DNA of 64,000 nucleotides from Staphylotrichum longicolle. Taxonomy: Eukaryota > Ascomycota > Sordariomycetes > Sordariales > Chaetomiaceae. Shown here one piece after another: positions 32,122 to 43,823 of the stretch (the stretch's first letter is position 1; each line of letters starts with the position of its first letter). Location: NCBI GenBank assembly GCA_019096155.1, contig JAHCVI010000002.1:4712001-4776000 (forward strand), read 5' to 3'. A model generated the notes under the pieces. It saw only the letters and a list, made by a program, of their open reading frames with translations. It was not told the origin of the DNA and made no database searches. Position numbers and translations under genes: made by a program.

Positions 32122-32165
32122 GGCCCCCATTTGCTGGTCATTTTCCGACCAGTAAATGTGGGTCC
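32122..32165. repeat. 44-bp palindromic element, copy 3
   Basis: Left arm GGCCCCCATTTGCTGGTC, right arm GACCAGTAAATGTGGGTCC around TTTTCC-type centre. Third copy of the palindrome at 9615 and 24076; it lies 260 bases upstream of the next gene. Confidence 0.7.
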
Positions 32166-32425
32166 TTGCAAGGCGATATCATTGGCCAGATCTGAGCAGT
32201 TACGTGCTACTGCTCGATTTATTTAGCTTCCATGCGACCAGGAGAGGGCGCGAGAAACAGCGGCTGTAAAAGGGTCCCCACCCCATGGCTCGGGCACACC
32301 TCCATGGAAAGACTCTCAATCGTCTAACTCAGTCGCTCTTGATTTCCAACATCAGCTTCACTCCTTCAGGTGCCGTTCCCGTCGGATGCGTGATTGTAAC
32401 GGTCCTGCTTCTGCAGCCTGGAAAG

Positions 32426-34816
32426 ATGGACGCCCACGAACGACCAGAATCAAGGGATGCTGCGCAGCATGGCATCCTCGCCCTCCAGCGGCTGGTTCGC
32501 GATGTCCAAAACATTAGATCGCGCATTGCCAATCGACAGCTTGCCGACCGATCAGCATTCAAGGAGAAAATGTCCGCCCTTCAGAACGGAAAAGACATGC
32601 GACAAAAGCAGAGGGTGGCCATACAAGACGAGATACGGACGCTTGAGCAGAAGATGCAGAGCTTTCAGCGGAAGCTGCACGACCTCGACGGCGAGGATGC
32701 CGCGGACGATAAAGAAGGGACGCGGCTGAAGAGTGACTACAATGATGCCAAGGCAAAGTGGAAACGGACCCAAGAGGAATGGGAAGCCAAACTATCGGCT
32801 ATGGTACGCAGATACCCGCGGCATACCCTAATCTTGTTTCTAACATCGGCATTCTACACAGAAACTGATCATACCGGGCTCACCCGAACTCCACGGCCCT
32901 GACGGCCCGCAAGACCCCCCTGCTGCACTGAGCCCCGCGCAGGGTGAGGTGGAGCCACACAGTCCGGAACGACAAGCTGTACAGGGCATCGGGACCTCCC
33001 GCGCCGCTGAATCCTCATCTCTACCATCTAGCCAGCCTGGAGTGATAGGGCATACGGAGGCGGCGGCCACCGTGGGTAACTTCAATGGCCTAAAAATTCT
33101 CACCTGCTAATATCTTCCGCAAAGAACCAGCAGAGCTCTGGCGCACCCGCTCGGCCAAAGCGGAAATGCCGCCCTTCGGAGCGTGGCGAAGCAAGTCAAC
33201 AGCCTGTTGACCACCCACGGAAGAAGGCTAGGAAAGGCGGGAGGACCATAGACTTTAACGAGGTTTACCAAAACGGGAGCGCCAAGTATAAGCACACTAT
33301 CATCGAGCACCCGAAAGGCAGCGGCAAGTGGTACATCCTTCTCTGCGAGCAGCACTGTCATTTTGGACCCAGACCGCTTGTGGGAGCTATCCAACACTTG
33401 AGAGGGGACCATCACGGTAACCTCCATGGAGATGGCGCCCTTGCCATTGAGACACTCGGCATTCATGTTCGGAATTGCGATGCACAAAAGGCGAAAAGCA
33501 ACAATGACGTGTTCAAGAATGCTTTGGTTAGCGGATATAAACCGTTCAGAGCGGTCGCCCTGCCGACATCTGGACCGGATCAGCAGGGTCAGCCTGGGAC
33601 GAGCGAAGAGCCTAGCCCGGTCCCGAATGAAGCCAGCCATGGTCCCCGGACGAATACCCCAAAGGCATTTGAGGGGATCATTGACCCGGCCGTGGGCAAA
33701 CTATACCGACTGCGGTATGGAGATGCTTACTGGGTAGTCCTCATGCTCCCCACTGGAAGCTTTGAGACGGTGGGGATGGTTGGTGGTATAGCCGACACGG
33801 AGCTCGTCGCTGATCACATCCCTAAGTGCTACCTTTCTAACAAGCGAGAAAAGAAGATCTACGGGTGGGCAGACAACTACAAAGATGGCGGGCCTTTCAT
33901 TTGCCGGCGGACATTCCCGGTAATGTATCTCAACGGTCTGGACATACCTCGTCATGGAGTTTTCGAAATCCCCAATGGAGAACGCTTCTCGTGGGTGCCT
34001 GCCAAGGATTTGAGACCCTTCAACTTCGTGGATTCCGAATGCCAGAGCGCCCATGGCTTCCGAGCCGCGGAGGATTTTCATCGAAGGATGAATGCCATCC
34101 ACGAGAACATGGCGAGAGCAGAGGGTTGCGGGAACACTGGTCTGTTGCTCAAACAACCGACACGTATGTGCTGTCCTGATGCTGACCGGGGAGTGAAGCA
34201 CAGCTAATTGGTCTCCCTGCCATGCCGGAATCGAACAATACATCCAACAACGAGCCTGGAGAATCAAATTTCGAGGATACTACTGTCCGCCGCCCGGCCG
34301 ATTCAGGGGACGGCGTAGAGCCTGCCCGCGATGGCCATGCTGATGAAAGCGAGACTTCCGGCCAGCACTCGCCTAACACATCTACAATGGTGGCTTCCAC
34401 CCCCGACTCTGCCGCAGGTGCCGGCCCGGGACCGGGGTCCTACGGCTTCTCGGATAGGTCATCGGACAGGAACATTGACGGCATGGCCGGCATGGCGCTC
34501 AGAGAGAGTCCACCGGCCGTTCAGACATCAAGGCCACCCAACGCCGAGTCGGCAGAAACAGTAGCTCCGTTATCTCCTCCCCAAGTATGACTCTCAAGCG
34601 ATCTGTAGGAAGATCTATGCACTAACTACGCAGATTACCCGCCGGTCGGGACACTTGTGTTATATCCTCAACTCCGACGAGAACCCGGCGGCGTCGGCGC
34701 TCAGCGATAGCTTCACGTCGACCGACTCGATCAGCGGCGACGCGCTACACTCCAACGGCTCACAGGCGCGCCAGGTCAGGACGCGCACGTTTGCGACCGA
34801 CCCCGAAGTGAGATAG
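32426..34816 (+). CDS. Large nuclear-type protein of unknown function, C-terminus truncated by a stop (731 aa)
   Basis: Exons 32426-32803, 32862-33071, 33125-34163, 34199-34584 and 34634-34816 sum to 2196 nt in frame; the third intron (35 nt) is unusually short and uncertain. Order: a coiled coil (residues 20-125), a Pro/Ser linker, a basic patch (ARPKRKCRPS, HPRKKARKGG), then a conserved domain with a Cys/His cluster (LLCEQHCHF, QHLRGDHHGN) and a long conserved segment to LPFNF-type end (LRPFNFVDSE). The last exon enters a C-terminal module seen intact at 42166 (QVRTRTFAT) but meets TAG where the paralogue has Gln, so most of the module is lost. Known only as a recurrent fungal family of unknown role; possibly DNA-associated. 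Confidence 0.6.
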
Positions 34817-35133
34817 TCCTGGCGGAAGTACAAGGAAAAGGTGATTGAGCACCAGATGCTAGGCACATTGAGATCAAGAGGAGGCAAGATCATAGCTCGG
34901 CGTGGATGTGTTAGTCGTGCGTCTTTATGAGGCCGTACAACTTCTATCCCCAGCTAGACGGCATTAAGGAGGAGTTGTTTGCGAATGGTAGCCGGAGGGT
35001 CATCGTCATGCACAAGGAGGGGAGGGACGGGAGGGATGTGAATTTGAGGGGGGACGTCATGGCGCAGCTTAGGAAGGAGACGGCCACGTTTCTTTCGGTT
35101 AAGGCGGTGAAGATCGCCGAGGTTACAGCGTAA
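34817..35133 (+). pseudogene. Decayed C-terminal module of the upstream gene
   Basis: After the TAG at 34814-34816 the homology to the 42166 protein continues first in the same frame (EKVIEHQML), then in another from 34940 (FANGSRRVIVMHKEGRDG, VMAQLRKE). So it carries a nonsense change plus at least one frame shift or deletion. Confidence 0.65.
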
Positions 35134-37398
35134 TTGCAGATCTTTTCTTTCGTCTCTGTGTCTGTTGAGATGTTCCATGGAGGAAATGAAGACCAGATGG
35201 AACTCACTCAAACCGATGACACTCCTAGTGTCCTGAACAGATGAGTCGTGCGGCTTAACCACTTCTGAAAGGGTTTAGTTCACAAAGATAAGAATAGAAC
35301 TTGTTAGACAAATGATTTAGTGCCGCCAACTTGGTCACTAACCAACAACGTGGAACTGAAGTCATTGAAACCATTAATGATGTTTCGTACGAGGCTTGGA
35401 AACTAACGTGTTAAAGAAGGCTATTGTACGGTTATAATCTTGATTGACTTGCGGTCCGCGCCCTGGGGCACCCATCTATGCAGTGTACTTCTTCTACCAG
35501 CGGCTGTCGACCCTGCTCGATCGACCCTGCTCAATCGGCCCTGCTCAGTCGACCCTACTTCGCTGGCCCTGTTTGGGCGAGAACGCGCCTGACGACGAGG
35601 AGGCAGCGCAGCTGGCGCACGATATCAGCACCGAACCTACCACCGCCGTTGGTGCCGGAGATTCAACACCGGCGGGAGGGCTGGAGCGGCGGTGCCGCTG
35701 ACACGGGATGCGCTGGAGCGGGTGTCGGATATGTCGACAGCAGCGGAGCGGGCGGCGGCGGCAAAAGCGTGGGGATATAGGGTTAAGGTGTGATGGGCGA
35801 TTGTTAAATGGCGGCGGCGCCGTCGACGGCGTGGTCGATGCTAGGGTGGCGTCGACGCGGACGGCTAGATGCACGTCGGCCGAGTGGAAGGGCGGCAGTG
35901 AGAACGGGGAGGCGATACCTCCTGCAAAAGAAAGGGCTCTCGCTGTTTTGATGGCGGTAAATGGAAATATGTTCTAGCATTTTCACCTTCAAATCGAAAC
36001 GTCTTAGCATCTGCAATGGTATACGTTCCCAAGAACGTCATACCCTGTGACACAATAACCATCCTTGCACTCGACAATGTACCACTCTCCCATAACCATC
36101 ATATCCCGTGTCACAGTGATGGTGCTTGCACCGGAGCTGTTGCTAAGTTTCATTAATATTATGTCCGACTGGGTCTCATCAGGATCAAAACGTGCAGTGC
36201 ATGTGCAGTTTACTTTTCTTCCGAGACGACTGTTATGTCCCGTATAACAAACATCGAGCGGGCACTTGCTTGGTGGCTAAGTTCCATTAACGTTAGTATG
36301 ATACCCAACCAAATTTCAGCATGATCGAAACCTACACGGCTCTTGGGGCCCTTGCTCTCCCTCGTCGACGGCGACCGACGGCTGACATTTTGCGTCGGAT
36401 TGGGCGACAGCTCCAGGAACTTCTACCCCCCCGGTGACGTCGCCAGCGACGTCGTGTACGTTTTCTTCTGTGCACTGCGCGGCCAGTCGCCATTGCCTGA
36501 GGTTGAATGGCGCCCCAGCTGGGAGACATGGACGTTTTTTCAACGGTGGTCGCGAGTGGTTGACGTCTGAATCACAAAATGACGTTGAGGAGGCAGTGCT
36601 GATAGGGATTGTAGGTGTTGCAAGAGACTTCTAATCGCAAAGGAAAGCGTGAGGATGGGAGCGATGAGGGGTTGTTATGGAGTCGGATCTATTTTTTTCG
36701 ATAACGTGGTTGGAAGGGCAGGTTTTGGCGTTGTGGCTTCCGGAAGGCTTCTTGCAAAGGCAAGAAAATACAAAAATCCCGAAGGATGGCTAGGCTTCTT
36801 GTGGTGCTGATGACCTCGTTGATGGCTGAGGTGGCCTTCTCACTTTCCGTTGTCACGCAAGCTTCCACTTCCACTCCTCGCCGGGTTCCCTCCACGGCGG
36901 ACTCCCACCCGCGCCTAGCTTCTACTCCCGCCGACCACTCCTTCTCCCCTCCGGCCTCTCGTGTTTTGGGAGTCGCGCAACCTCGGTTTTAGATTGTCGG
37001 GACAGGCTAGCCGCTTCTGGAATCTGCGCCGCTCGCACGTGCAACGCAAGACAGCAGCATCCCCCGCACTGACTGCAACCACGTTCTGCTCATTGTGCGA
37101 GGACTGGCCACTTTGCCACATCGAATGCCGTCCTTGACCAATCCAGCCGCATAGCACACGGGTGCGCAAGTCAATCTGCGGTAGATGGTCTTGATCAGAC
37201 ACAGAAGCCTGGCATCACCTCTTGCAGTCGCGGCTTGTCTTCGCGGCCGGACAGCCTAACTATCGTCCATAAACGCCCTTTAGCGTTTGGCGTGTGTCCT
37301 CAGTCTGCCTACCAATGGCGATGGATTCGCAGTCGTTTAGAGGCCACGTGTAAGCTTGAGACTCCCAAGTTGCGAAACAACCCCACAGAAAGCTGATC
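35134..37398. other. Gene-poor stretch, 2.3 kb
   Basis: A short array of CGACCCTGCTC-like units lies at 35505-35575. Frames at 35545-35874 and 36343-36570 have no motif. A 68-codon frame from ATG 36786 begins with a signal-peptide-like MARLLVVLMTSLMAEVAFS and is the only weak candidate (small secreted protein). Confidence 0.35.
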
Positions 37399-38527
37399 AT
37401 GTTCGCGGACAGCGGCCAGCTACCTCTAGGACACCGCATTTACCAAGAGATCTATCCTGAAAACGGTCGGTGGTATGGCACATACAAAAAGGGAAAGTAT
37501 ATGTTTCCCATTGACGAGGTGAGGGCTGCTCTCCTATCTTCAGCCTGCCCCTTACCCGTGTAGCGACGCTGACCTTGAGTTGAGACCGAGTTGGAGAGAC
37601 TCGATGTCTTTCACAAAATCTTTCTCGTTGCGCGCAATGGTGTTCTTCACAGCGCTCCAATCTACAACCTGGAAAGTCCCCGGATCTTAGACCTCGGCTG
37701 CGGTACCGGCATCTGGGTTATTGACATGGCCGAGTGAGTTTCTTCGTGTCCTCATATCCCTGGCTCGGATCCCGCTCCGCTAACTCCATGACATCGAGCA
37801 GAAAATACCCTAGTGGAACCTATATCGGCCTCGACCTAAGCTACATCCAGCCCGAATTGTCAGTTCAACCGTCCTTATACTATATGGCCTTGCTAACCCA
37901 TCCTAGTATCCCTGCCAACATACGCTTCCTACAGCAGGATATTGAAGACAGGTGGCAGGATCTTGAACCGTCGTCCTGGGATCTCATCCATATGCGTACC
38001 ATTAACGGAAGCATTAGCAATTGGCCCAAAATATACGCCGAGATCATCAGGTGGGTCGCCTTATCAAGGGTAGATGAGCTTTGTTGACCGTTTGAAGACA
38101 TCTAAAACCATATCACGGCCATATTGAACAGGTCGAGATCGACTGGATCCCTCAATGTGACGACGGCATCCTGCCAGAAGATGCCTACATTGTAAAGTGG
38201 GCAAATGAACTTTTAGACGCCATGGATAGCTTCGGCCGTCCGATACGCTTAGATAGCAATCTTACAAAGAAGCAGCTGGCCGACGCTGGCTTCATCGACA
38301 TCAAGGAGGAGGTTATCCGGTTACCTCTTTACGGCAAGCCTGCAGAGGCGCCCGGCAGAGACCTCGGCCGGTGGTTCAACCTTGGCATCCAACAAGCCTG
38401 CCAACCACTCAGTTTGGCGCCCTTGAATCGGGGCCGTAGCCGGACCTTAGATGAGATTCGCGATCTCTCTCAAAAAGTTAGGGTCGAGCTTTACGGCAGT
38501 ACTTTTAATGCATACTGCACGCTGTAA
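37399..38527 (+). CDS. LaeA-like SAM-dependent methyltransferase (299 aa)
   Basis: Exons 37399-37518, 37585-37733, 37802-37858, 37907-38050 and 38098-38527 (900 nt, in frame) with canonical donors and CTGAC/CTAAC branch sites. Motif I is LDLGCGTGIWVIDMAE, followed by YIGLDLS, F.QQDIED, WDLIHMR, then HLKP and IEQVEIDWIPQCDDG, RWFNLG and SLAPLNR, the signature order of the LaeA-like group. SAM binding site complete. LaeA itself regulates secondary metabolism in a nuclear velvet complex; this and many paralogues have other or unknown targets. Convergent with the Zn2Cys6 gene at 39321. Confidence 0.9.
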
Positions 38528-39320
38528 GTTCCAGCACATCTGCAAGCTGCCGTTTCTTAATAAACGCAGTCTCCATGAACCTCGCTAACGGAACCCAGGC
38601 ATATTTTCACAGGTAGAAAGCCACGGTGAGTCTGTTACGGAATGTGGCTTACGGGCAGCTAGTTTGTTAGAGAGGAGAAACAGTTATTTGGAGGCAGTGG
38701 TAGGAGAGTCAGCTAACGCTTGGGGGACCAGCCTTTGGGGGTCAGGGGAGTGGTGGAAAGAGGAGCAAGAGGGGCAAGGGGAAGGTTACAAAGGGCCGTA
38801 GAGTCAATCTCTAATTCCCGACATGTTTGGGGCGAGATACAAGCATTCCTATGCCTCACTTCCACCCGCTACGACTCGGGTGACATCTTGTACAACTATA
38901 AACGCCGACGCTGTTATCCTCGACTGGGTATACCCCAGCAGGGTTGGTCAGAGTGAGAGGCCTCGTTGCCTTTTGAGACCTTGTTGGAACAGCGGAAGCT
39001 GGGCGGTCTGGAACAGGGCGCAGTGAGCTTGAGAGCGCTGGGAACACGGGGGTCAGAAGGATACAGCAGTACCGTAGTGGTTGTGATGGCTTCATTTGAC
39101 GATGTCTTGATTGCTGGGTTTTGCAGCGTAAAGCTCCCCCTTCCCCCCTCCCAGCTCCGCCGACATCCTAGGTTCCTTGAGCCTCAAAGGTTCCTGACTC
39201 GAAGCTATGGCAAGTGGATCTCAGGTACTCCCAAGCTTTCCAAAATTTCCTCGTACCACTGTTGCTTTTCTTGACACAAGTATCCACGACGGAGGCGTTC
39301 AATACCAGATAGAGCCAAGC
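38528..39320. other. Intergenic, no gene seen
   Basis: Spacer between convergent genes. Frames at 38823-39274 lack motifs. Confidence 0.4.
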
Positions 39321-40986
39321 TCAAATCACGCCGCTTACGAAGTTGTTAGCAGCATGTTTTGCCATTAATGTTGATGGAGCGACTCTTACCCGGTAATGTA
39401 TATCGAACGCGGTGACAATCTCACCCAACTTGTTGAGGGTTCGGGTTGTGTTGCGCTGTAGCTCGTTTGGAAAACGCACGAGTGGCCACAGACCTCGGAA
39501 AAGAAAGATGCCAAAGAAGAATTGTATGAACTTCAAGTCCGGATCCAAGTGGAGGATATGACCGATTTCCTCGAACACGGCGGCGATTTCAACAGTGCTC
39601 CCTACCCAAGCTTCCTTTTGCTCGTTCAATAGGATGTCTAATACACGTGCCATAAGCGTTCCGTACGCTATGATGAGCTGTACTTCCGTGTCGCCCTCCA
39701 TGACAGGCTTGTTGCTGCCTTGGGCTTCGTCGCTCATTCGCTGGAGGCTTCTTTTATACACCTCAAGATGGTGTCTGATCGGGTAGTCCAAGGTAGGGTC
39801 GTGCCGTTGAGCCATACTCTCGCCGAGAATCGTCATGAGTGGCAATAAATGAGCGTATACACCGCGGCCGTTGCACTCGAATGCTGGTCCTCCGATCCTG
39901 CGTCCCGCACAGGCCTGGAAACTGCCATTCTGGTACGCCGCCTCATCCATGGGCTGAAGGACATCGCACTCCAACAAAATCGGTGGCCGGTTCTCGTAAA
40001 GCGCTAAAACGCGGTCGATCATGTAGAGGAGCCACCACGCCCGGCGTCTCTCCTCTCGCATCTCGTCCTCGGCGTCAGGGACATGTTCACTGCCATACAT
40101 GCTTTGGCACGTAGGAGTGGCGCCGGAGGACAACTCATGTCCCAGTCCGATTGCCTGAGCTAGAAAGCAGGCAGTGCTGAACCAGAAGCGGCCGTCCTCA
40201 TCATCCCGTTGTACCACGCCCATATGAATGCAAGCAACCACATCGTCTAGACTGCACAAACCGGCATCCGTCTGGATATTCATCAAAGTCAGCCCTTTCA
40301 AGAGAGAGCAAACCCAGCGACGATTAACACCCGAGGTCTGTAAACAATAACTCGCCTCGCTTGTTTCAGCCGCTACCAGTAGTATACTTGATAACAGTGC
40401 GAGTCGACATGGGCGAGGTGGGGTAGCGTGCAGGAAAGATTGTCTCCGGAATATAAACCCCAAGATATATGGTGACACTGGGTGTGCCGGCGCTTGCTGA
40501 CGAGTTTCGAAGTAGATCTCCAACAAGTCGCAGGCCAATTGAAGACTAATCGAGTACTTCAAGTGGGGAACGAGCGGTTCCAGGACTGTGTATCGCAGTC
40601 CTACCCGGTGGATCGTGAACGGAGGTGCGAGAACTCCATCTCCGGCTGAGTTTATTGTTGGCGCGCCGAGTGTCTCGAAATTGTATCCACCACAGCCGAA
40701 GGCAGGCAAACCCTCAAGGTGCCTGGGAACGATGCCGTATTGAATGGGACTGCGAGTCTTTTCTTTGCCGCCTCCTCCAGGATGGGGAGGCTTGCGCGTT
40801 GGTGACCGATGAGGAGGCTTGCGCGCTGTTCTGTCCAGGGACACGCAATCAACTCTCTTTTCTGTTGCTGTTAGTCTAGGAGCGGCAACTTCCTTCAGGG
40901 AACGTACCAAAGCATCTCCCACATGGATCCCCGCGGTTGCATCGTGTATGTGCTTTTTGACACGCCAAACAACTGCGTGTTTTCAT
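39321..40986 (-). CDS. XlnR-like Zn2Cys6 transcription factor (539 aa)
   Basis: The long frame lacks an ATG at its 5' end. A first exon at 40986-40908 joined by a 46-nt intron (GTACGT ... CAACAG) to 40861-39321 gives 1620 nt in frame. The zinc cluster is split by this intron: SCLACQKAHTRCNRGDPCGR, then CFEKRVDC, that is C-x2-C-x6-C-x5-C-x2-C-x6-C. The regulatory half (RYTVLEPLVPHL, LACDLLEIYF, HPVSPYILGFIFR, LLSSILLVAAETSEA, LDPDLKFIQFFFGIFL) matches XlnR/XLR-1 middle homology. XlnR activates (hemi)cellulase genes; this shorter paralogue may have other targets. A GTAAGA followed by CTAAC and AG near the end suggests an alternative last intron. Confidence 0.85.
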
Positions 40987-42165
40987 GTTGACTGGCATCT
41001 GTTTTCCAAAAGTCTGACCTGAAGATTGCGCCACAAACCGAAAACACCGCTCGCGCGATAGTGCGAATGTTGATGAGAAGCTGTCCGCTTTGTTCCCCGT
41101 CAGGTTGCTCAGAATAACGATGGTCAGGCTTGCGCTGGGTGTATCGACTCCGCGATGTAATTGAGTCAGGGTGGTCTCTATGTGTAGAGATATATGTCAG
41201 GTTTGCTTTGCAGACGCGGTCAGACAAGTGCTTGTGATCCATTGGCTTGTAGCTGCTAGCCAGATGAGCCAAGCACCATAACGGCGGCGCGGTCAACACC
41301 AACCGTTCTGACAGGACACGGCCCGTCAACCCTACGGGGTACCCCTCAGAGCCCTATCGTGTCCGCGGGGTCTATTGCCCCTATCACTCGCTGCCATGCC
41401 ATGCGGCCATGCCCTGGTCTCAGCTTGGCATGTGTGCGGCTGGCCGTGCATGAGTCACAAAGGATTGGACGTGGTTGTATTTTGCAACAACTCTCGCCTC
41501 CAAGCAGTCCCTCGGTTGCCGAGCTGACCACGCTACGGTAGTTAAGGTTTCAGCGCACCAAGCTCCCAGCCACTCGGCTGACCCTGCTAGGGAGCTCAGG
41601 AGACACGTTCACTGAGCATGACACGTATTGAGACCCATATGCTTCTATGATTGGCGATTGGTCAATCACGACAAGTCGCGCACCCTCCCACAGACGCGTT
41701 GCGCGGGGAGGAAGGGCCCCTTCTGCATATCGCGTTATGGATGTCACACCCAAGGAATGATCGACAGTCTGCCCCGGCGACGAGGCGTGACGTGACTGCA
41801 AAGCGGTCGGACACGCAAGGAAGAAGGGTTGGTTGCTGCCTATTACAGGGAAACGCAGTTGGCTGGCAGGGTTTTATAAACATAGTCACAACCCGTGTTC
41901 GAGAAGATCTCCCTCCTTCAACAGCGCCTTCATCCACAGTACATGCTCACCAAGCCCACTGAAACCGTCGCCTGATAAGTGGGACCAGGCAGCGTTGAAG
42001 CAACGCTCAGCCAAACGAATATTGAAAGCTTGTTCAGCGACCGTTCAAGGAGACCTAGGTAGGCACCGCCACCTCCCGCTTGTCTAGAGCAACCTGCGAG
42101 ACACGTGTATTGACGCAGGGTTGAATTATCAAAGCCTACAGAACAAACAAAGTCGACGACCAAAG
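40987..42165. other. Intergenic, 1.2 kb
   Basis: No gene seen. TATAAA at 41875-41880, 286 bases before the ATG at 42166, is a possible core promoter. Confidence 0.4.
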
Positions 42166-42660
42166 ATGGCAGTCAACGTTATAAGCTCACCACTGGAAGA
42201 CGATGGGTACACGTCGTCGGATTCCTCTAGTGGCGAGAGGCTGGGTCCCGGCGATTGGCAGCTTCACCAGATCAGGACACGCAGCTACGCGACCAAGTCC
42301 ACTTTGAGGCAGTACTGGCATGCGGGCCCTCAAGGCAAGCTCAAGGCGCACGAAAATGGGGACAGATCAAAGGACAAGGACGAGCGGGAGCACGACATTG
42401 AGCACCAGATTTTTATGGACAGCGGGCAGTGGCGGCGTTACACGAATTACGATTTCGACCTAAGACTGGGCGACATTCAACAAGTCATGGTTGCAAAGGA
42501 GAATACCTTGGTGGTTCTCATCCATAAAGAGGGCAATGACGGCCCGGATCAGGAGCAGCGTGGGCATATTATGGCGCAGTTCAAGAGAAGGAGGACAAAG
42601 AAAAGATTCTTGCACTTCTTGCAAAAGCAAGGGTTGACAATCATGCAGTCGGATCCGTAA
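42166..42660 (+). CDS. Stand-alone C-terminal module protein (164 aa)
   Basis: ATG 42166. After an acidic/Ser start (residues 1-30), the protein reads HQIRTRSYATKS, RQYWHAGP, DIEHQIF, LVVLIHKEGNDG and IMAQFKRRRTKKRFLHFLQK. The same order of motifs forms the C-terminal domain of the large protein at 32426 (intact only up to its TAG). The basic RRRTKKRF helix could bind nucleic acid. Found here as a separate small gene; it may be a duplicated fragment. Family known to me only as recurrent and uncharacterised. Confidence 0.55.
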   Translation: MAVNVISSPLEDDGYTSSDSSSGERLGPGDWQLHQIRTRSYATKSTLRQYWHAGPQGKLKAHENGDRSKDKDEREHDIEHQIFMDSGQWRRYTNYDFDLRLGDIQQVMVAKENTLVVLIHKEGNDGPDQEQRGHIMAQFKRRRTKKRFLHFLQKQGLTIMQSDP

Positions 42661-42731
42661 GTGAGGCTCACCGTCTTACCAATGTTATACTAAGGTGTGT
42701 TGACAGGGCGCTTCTGAGCTGTATGTGGGAG

Positions 42732-42872
42732 ATGCTCAACCCTCGGATTCTTCCGACGGAGTCTTCAGGGAGCTCCACATTGTCTGAAGGGAGCAGGGAA
42801 AAACTCAACCCTCGGATTCTTCCGACGGAGTCTTCAGGGATCTCCGCATTGTTTGGAAGGAGCAGGGAAAAA
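42732..42872 (+). repeat. 69-bp direct duplication
   Basis: Two adjacent units starting CTCAACCCTCGGATTCTTCC (42735 and 42804) differ at a few positions. Confidence 0.85.
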
Positions 42873-42875
42873 CTG

Positions 42876-43036
42876 TGGCCTTTCCTGTGGCTCTTGTCTG
42901 TGGCTCTTTCCTGTGGTCTTTCCTGCGGTCTGTTCTGTGGTCTTTCCTACGGTCTGTTCTGTGGCCTTTCCTGCGGTCTGTTCTGTGGTCTGTTCTGTGG
43001 CCTGTTCTGTGGTGTGTTCTGTGGCTGGCTGCAGAA
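42876..43036. repeat. Minisatellite of 10/20-bp units
   Basis: About 15 units alternating TGTGGTCTTTCC-like and TGCGGTCTGTTC-like decamers; open frames on both strands across it are artefacts of the period. Confidence 0.9.
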
Positions 43037-43415
43037 GTGGTAGGGCGTAGGGCGACCCGCGCACACATTGTCTAGGATTTGTGTCACGACTTTCCAGGTT
43101 AACACTACCACTACCGAAAACCCGGCTTCGGTACCCTAGCATGGGGAAATGAGCTTCTGATGCACGACCGTCGATGAACTGTCGATGGAGGGGACAGACC
43201 GTATGAACTGTGCCACAATGGATAGGCTGCAGTGTGCCACATTCAACGGGCGTCACGACACACCGCCGCTGCATGCCGGTCTTTGATAGGTCACCTTGAC
43301 TGCCGGGTCGTTATCGATGGAGGTTTGGGGCGGCGGGCCCAACCCAGGGCAGCGGTGGTCTCACTTCTGACAATGGCTAAGGTTTCGCCTAGCTGCATCG
43401 CGAGCCTTACGGCAT

Positions 43416-43823
43416 TCATGGGTGATTTACGCTATATATCAGCATACGGCTGCATTTCATGCAGCGGAAAGTGTCACCGAGCTTTAGCCTTGAATGACAA
43501 CCGTGACACCCGATCGTGTTCTCGTCAAGATTTTGCAAGAGACGCCTAAACAATTCCCGTCGGTGCCAAAAATTGCATTCGTCGCAGCGGGTATCATCCC
43601 CGAGTTCGAGTCTTGCATGGCAATCGCAACACTCGTCAGGATTCCTAGGCAGACGCTTTTCCCGCTGGCGCTTCAAGGTCGCATTTGTTGCAGTGGAAAT
43701 ACACGGGCCTCCCACGAAAACAGACACACGGGGACGCAGTATGCCCTTCTCGCCGTTGCCGACTATCGCTACCACACTCCCGGTCGTTCGGCAGCTTCGC
43801 GATTTCTCAAGGGGTAGCGGCAC
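43416..43823 (-). CDS. Possible zinc-ribbon repeat protein, 5' end unclear
   Basis: The frame has no ATG at its upstream end (GTG at 43823), so a 5' exon may be missing. Two repeats have the pattern C-x2-CH-x-RL-x-LGD-x2-RC-x2-C (CCDCHARLELGDDTRCDEC and CHGCHSRLKLGDTFRCMKC), 17 to 20 residues apart, each a likely zinc ribbon. A decayed third may precede them. No family recognised. Confidence 0.4.
   Translation of the reverse strand: MPLPLEKSRSCRTTGSVVAIVGNGEKGILRPRVSVFVGGPCISTATNATLKRQREKRLPRNPDECCDCHARLELGDDTRCDECNFWHRRELFRRLLQNLDENTIGCHGCHSRLKLGDTFRCMKCSRMLIYSVNHP

Noticed and set aside
40895..41329. 144-codon frame overlapping the XlnR-like first exon
   Set aside because: Wrong frame; the true exon in the neighbouring frame encodes the zinc cluster.
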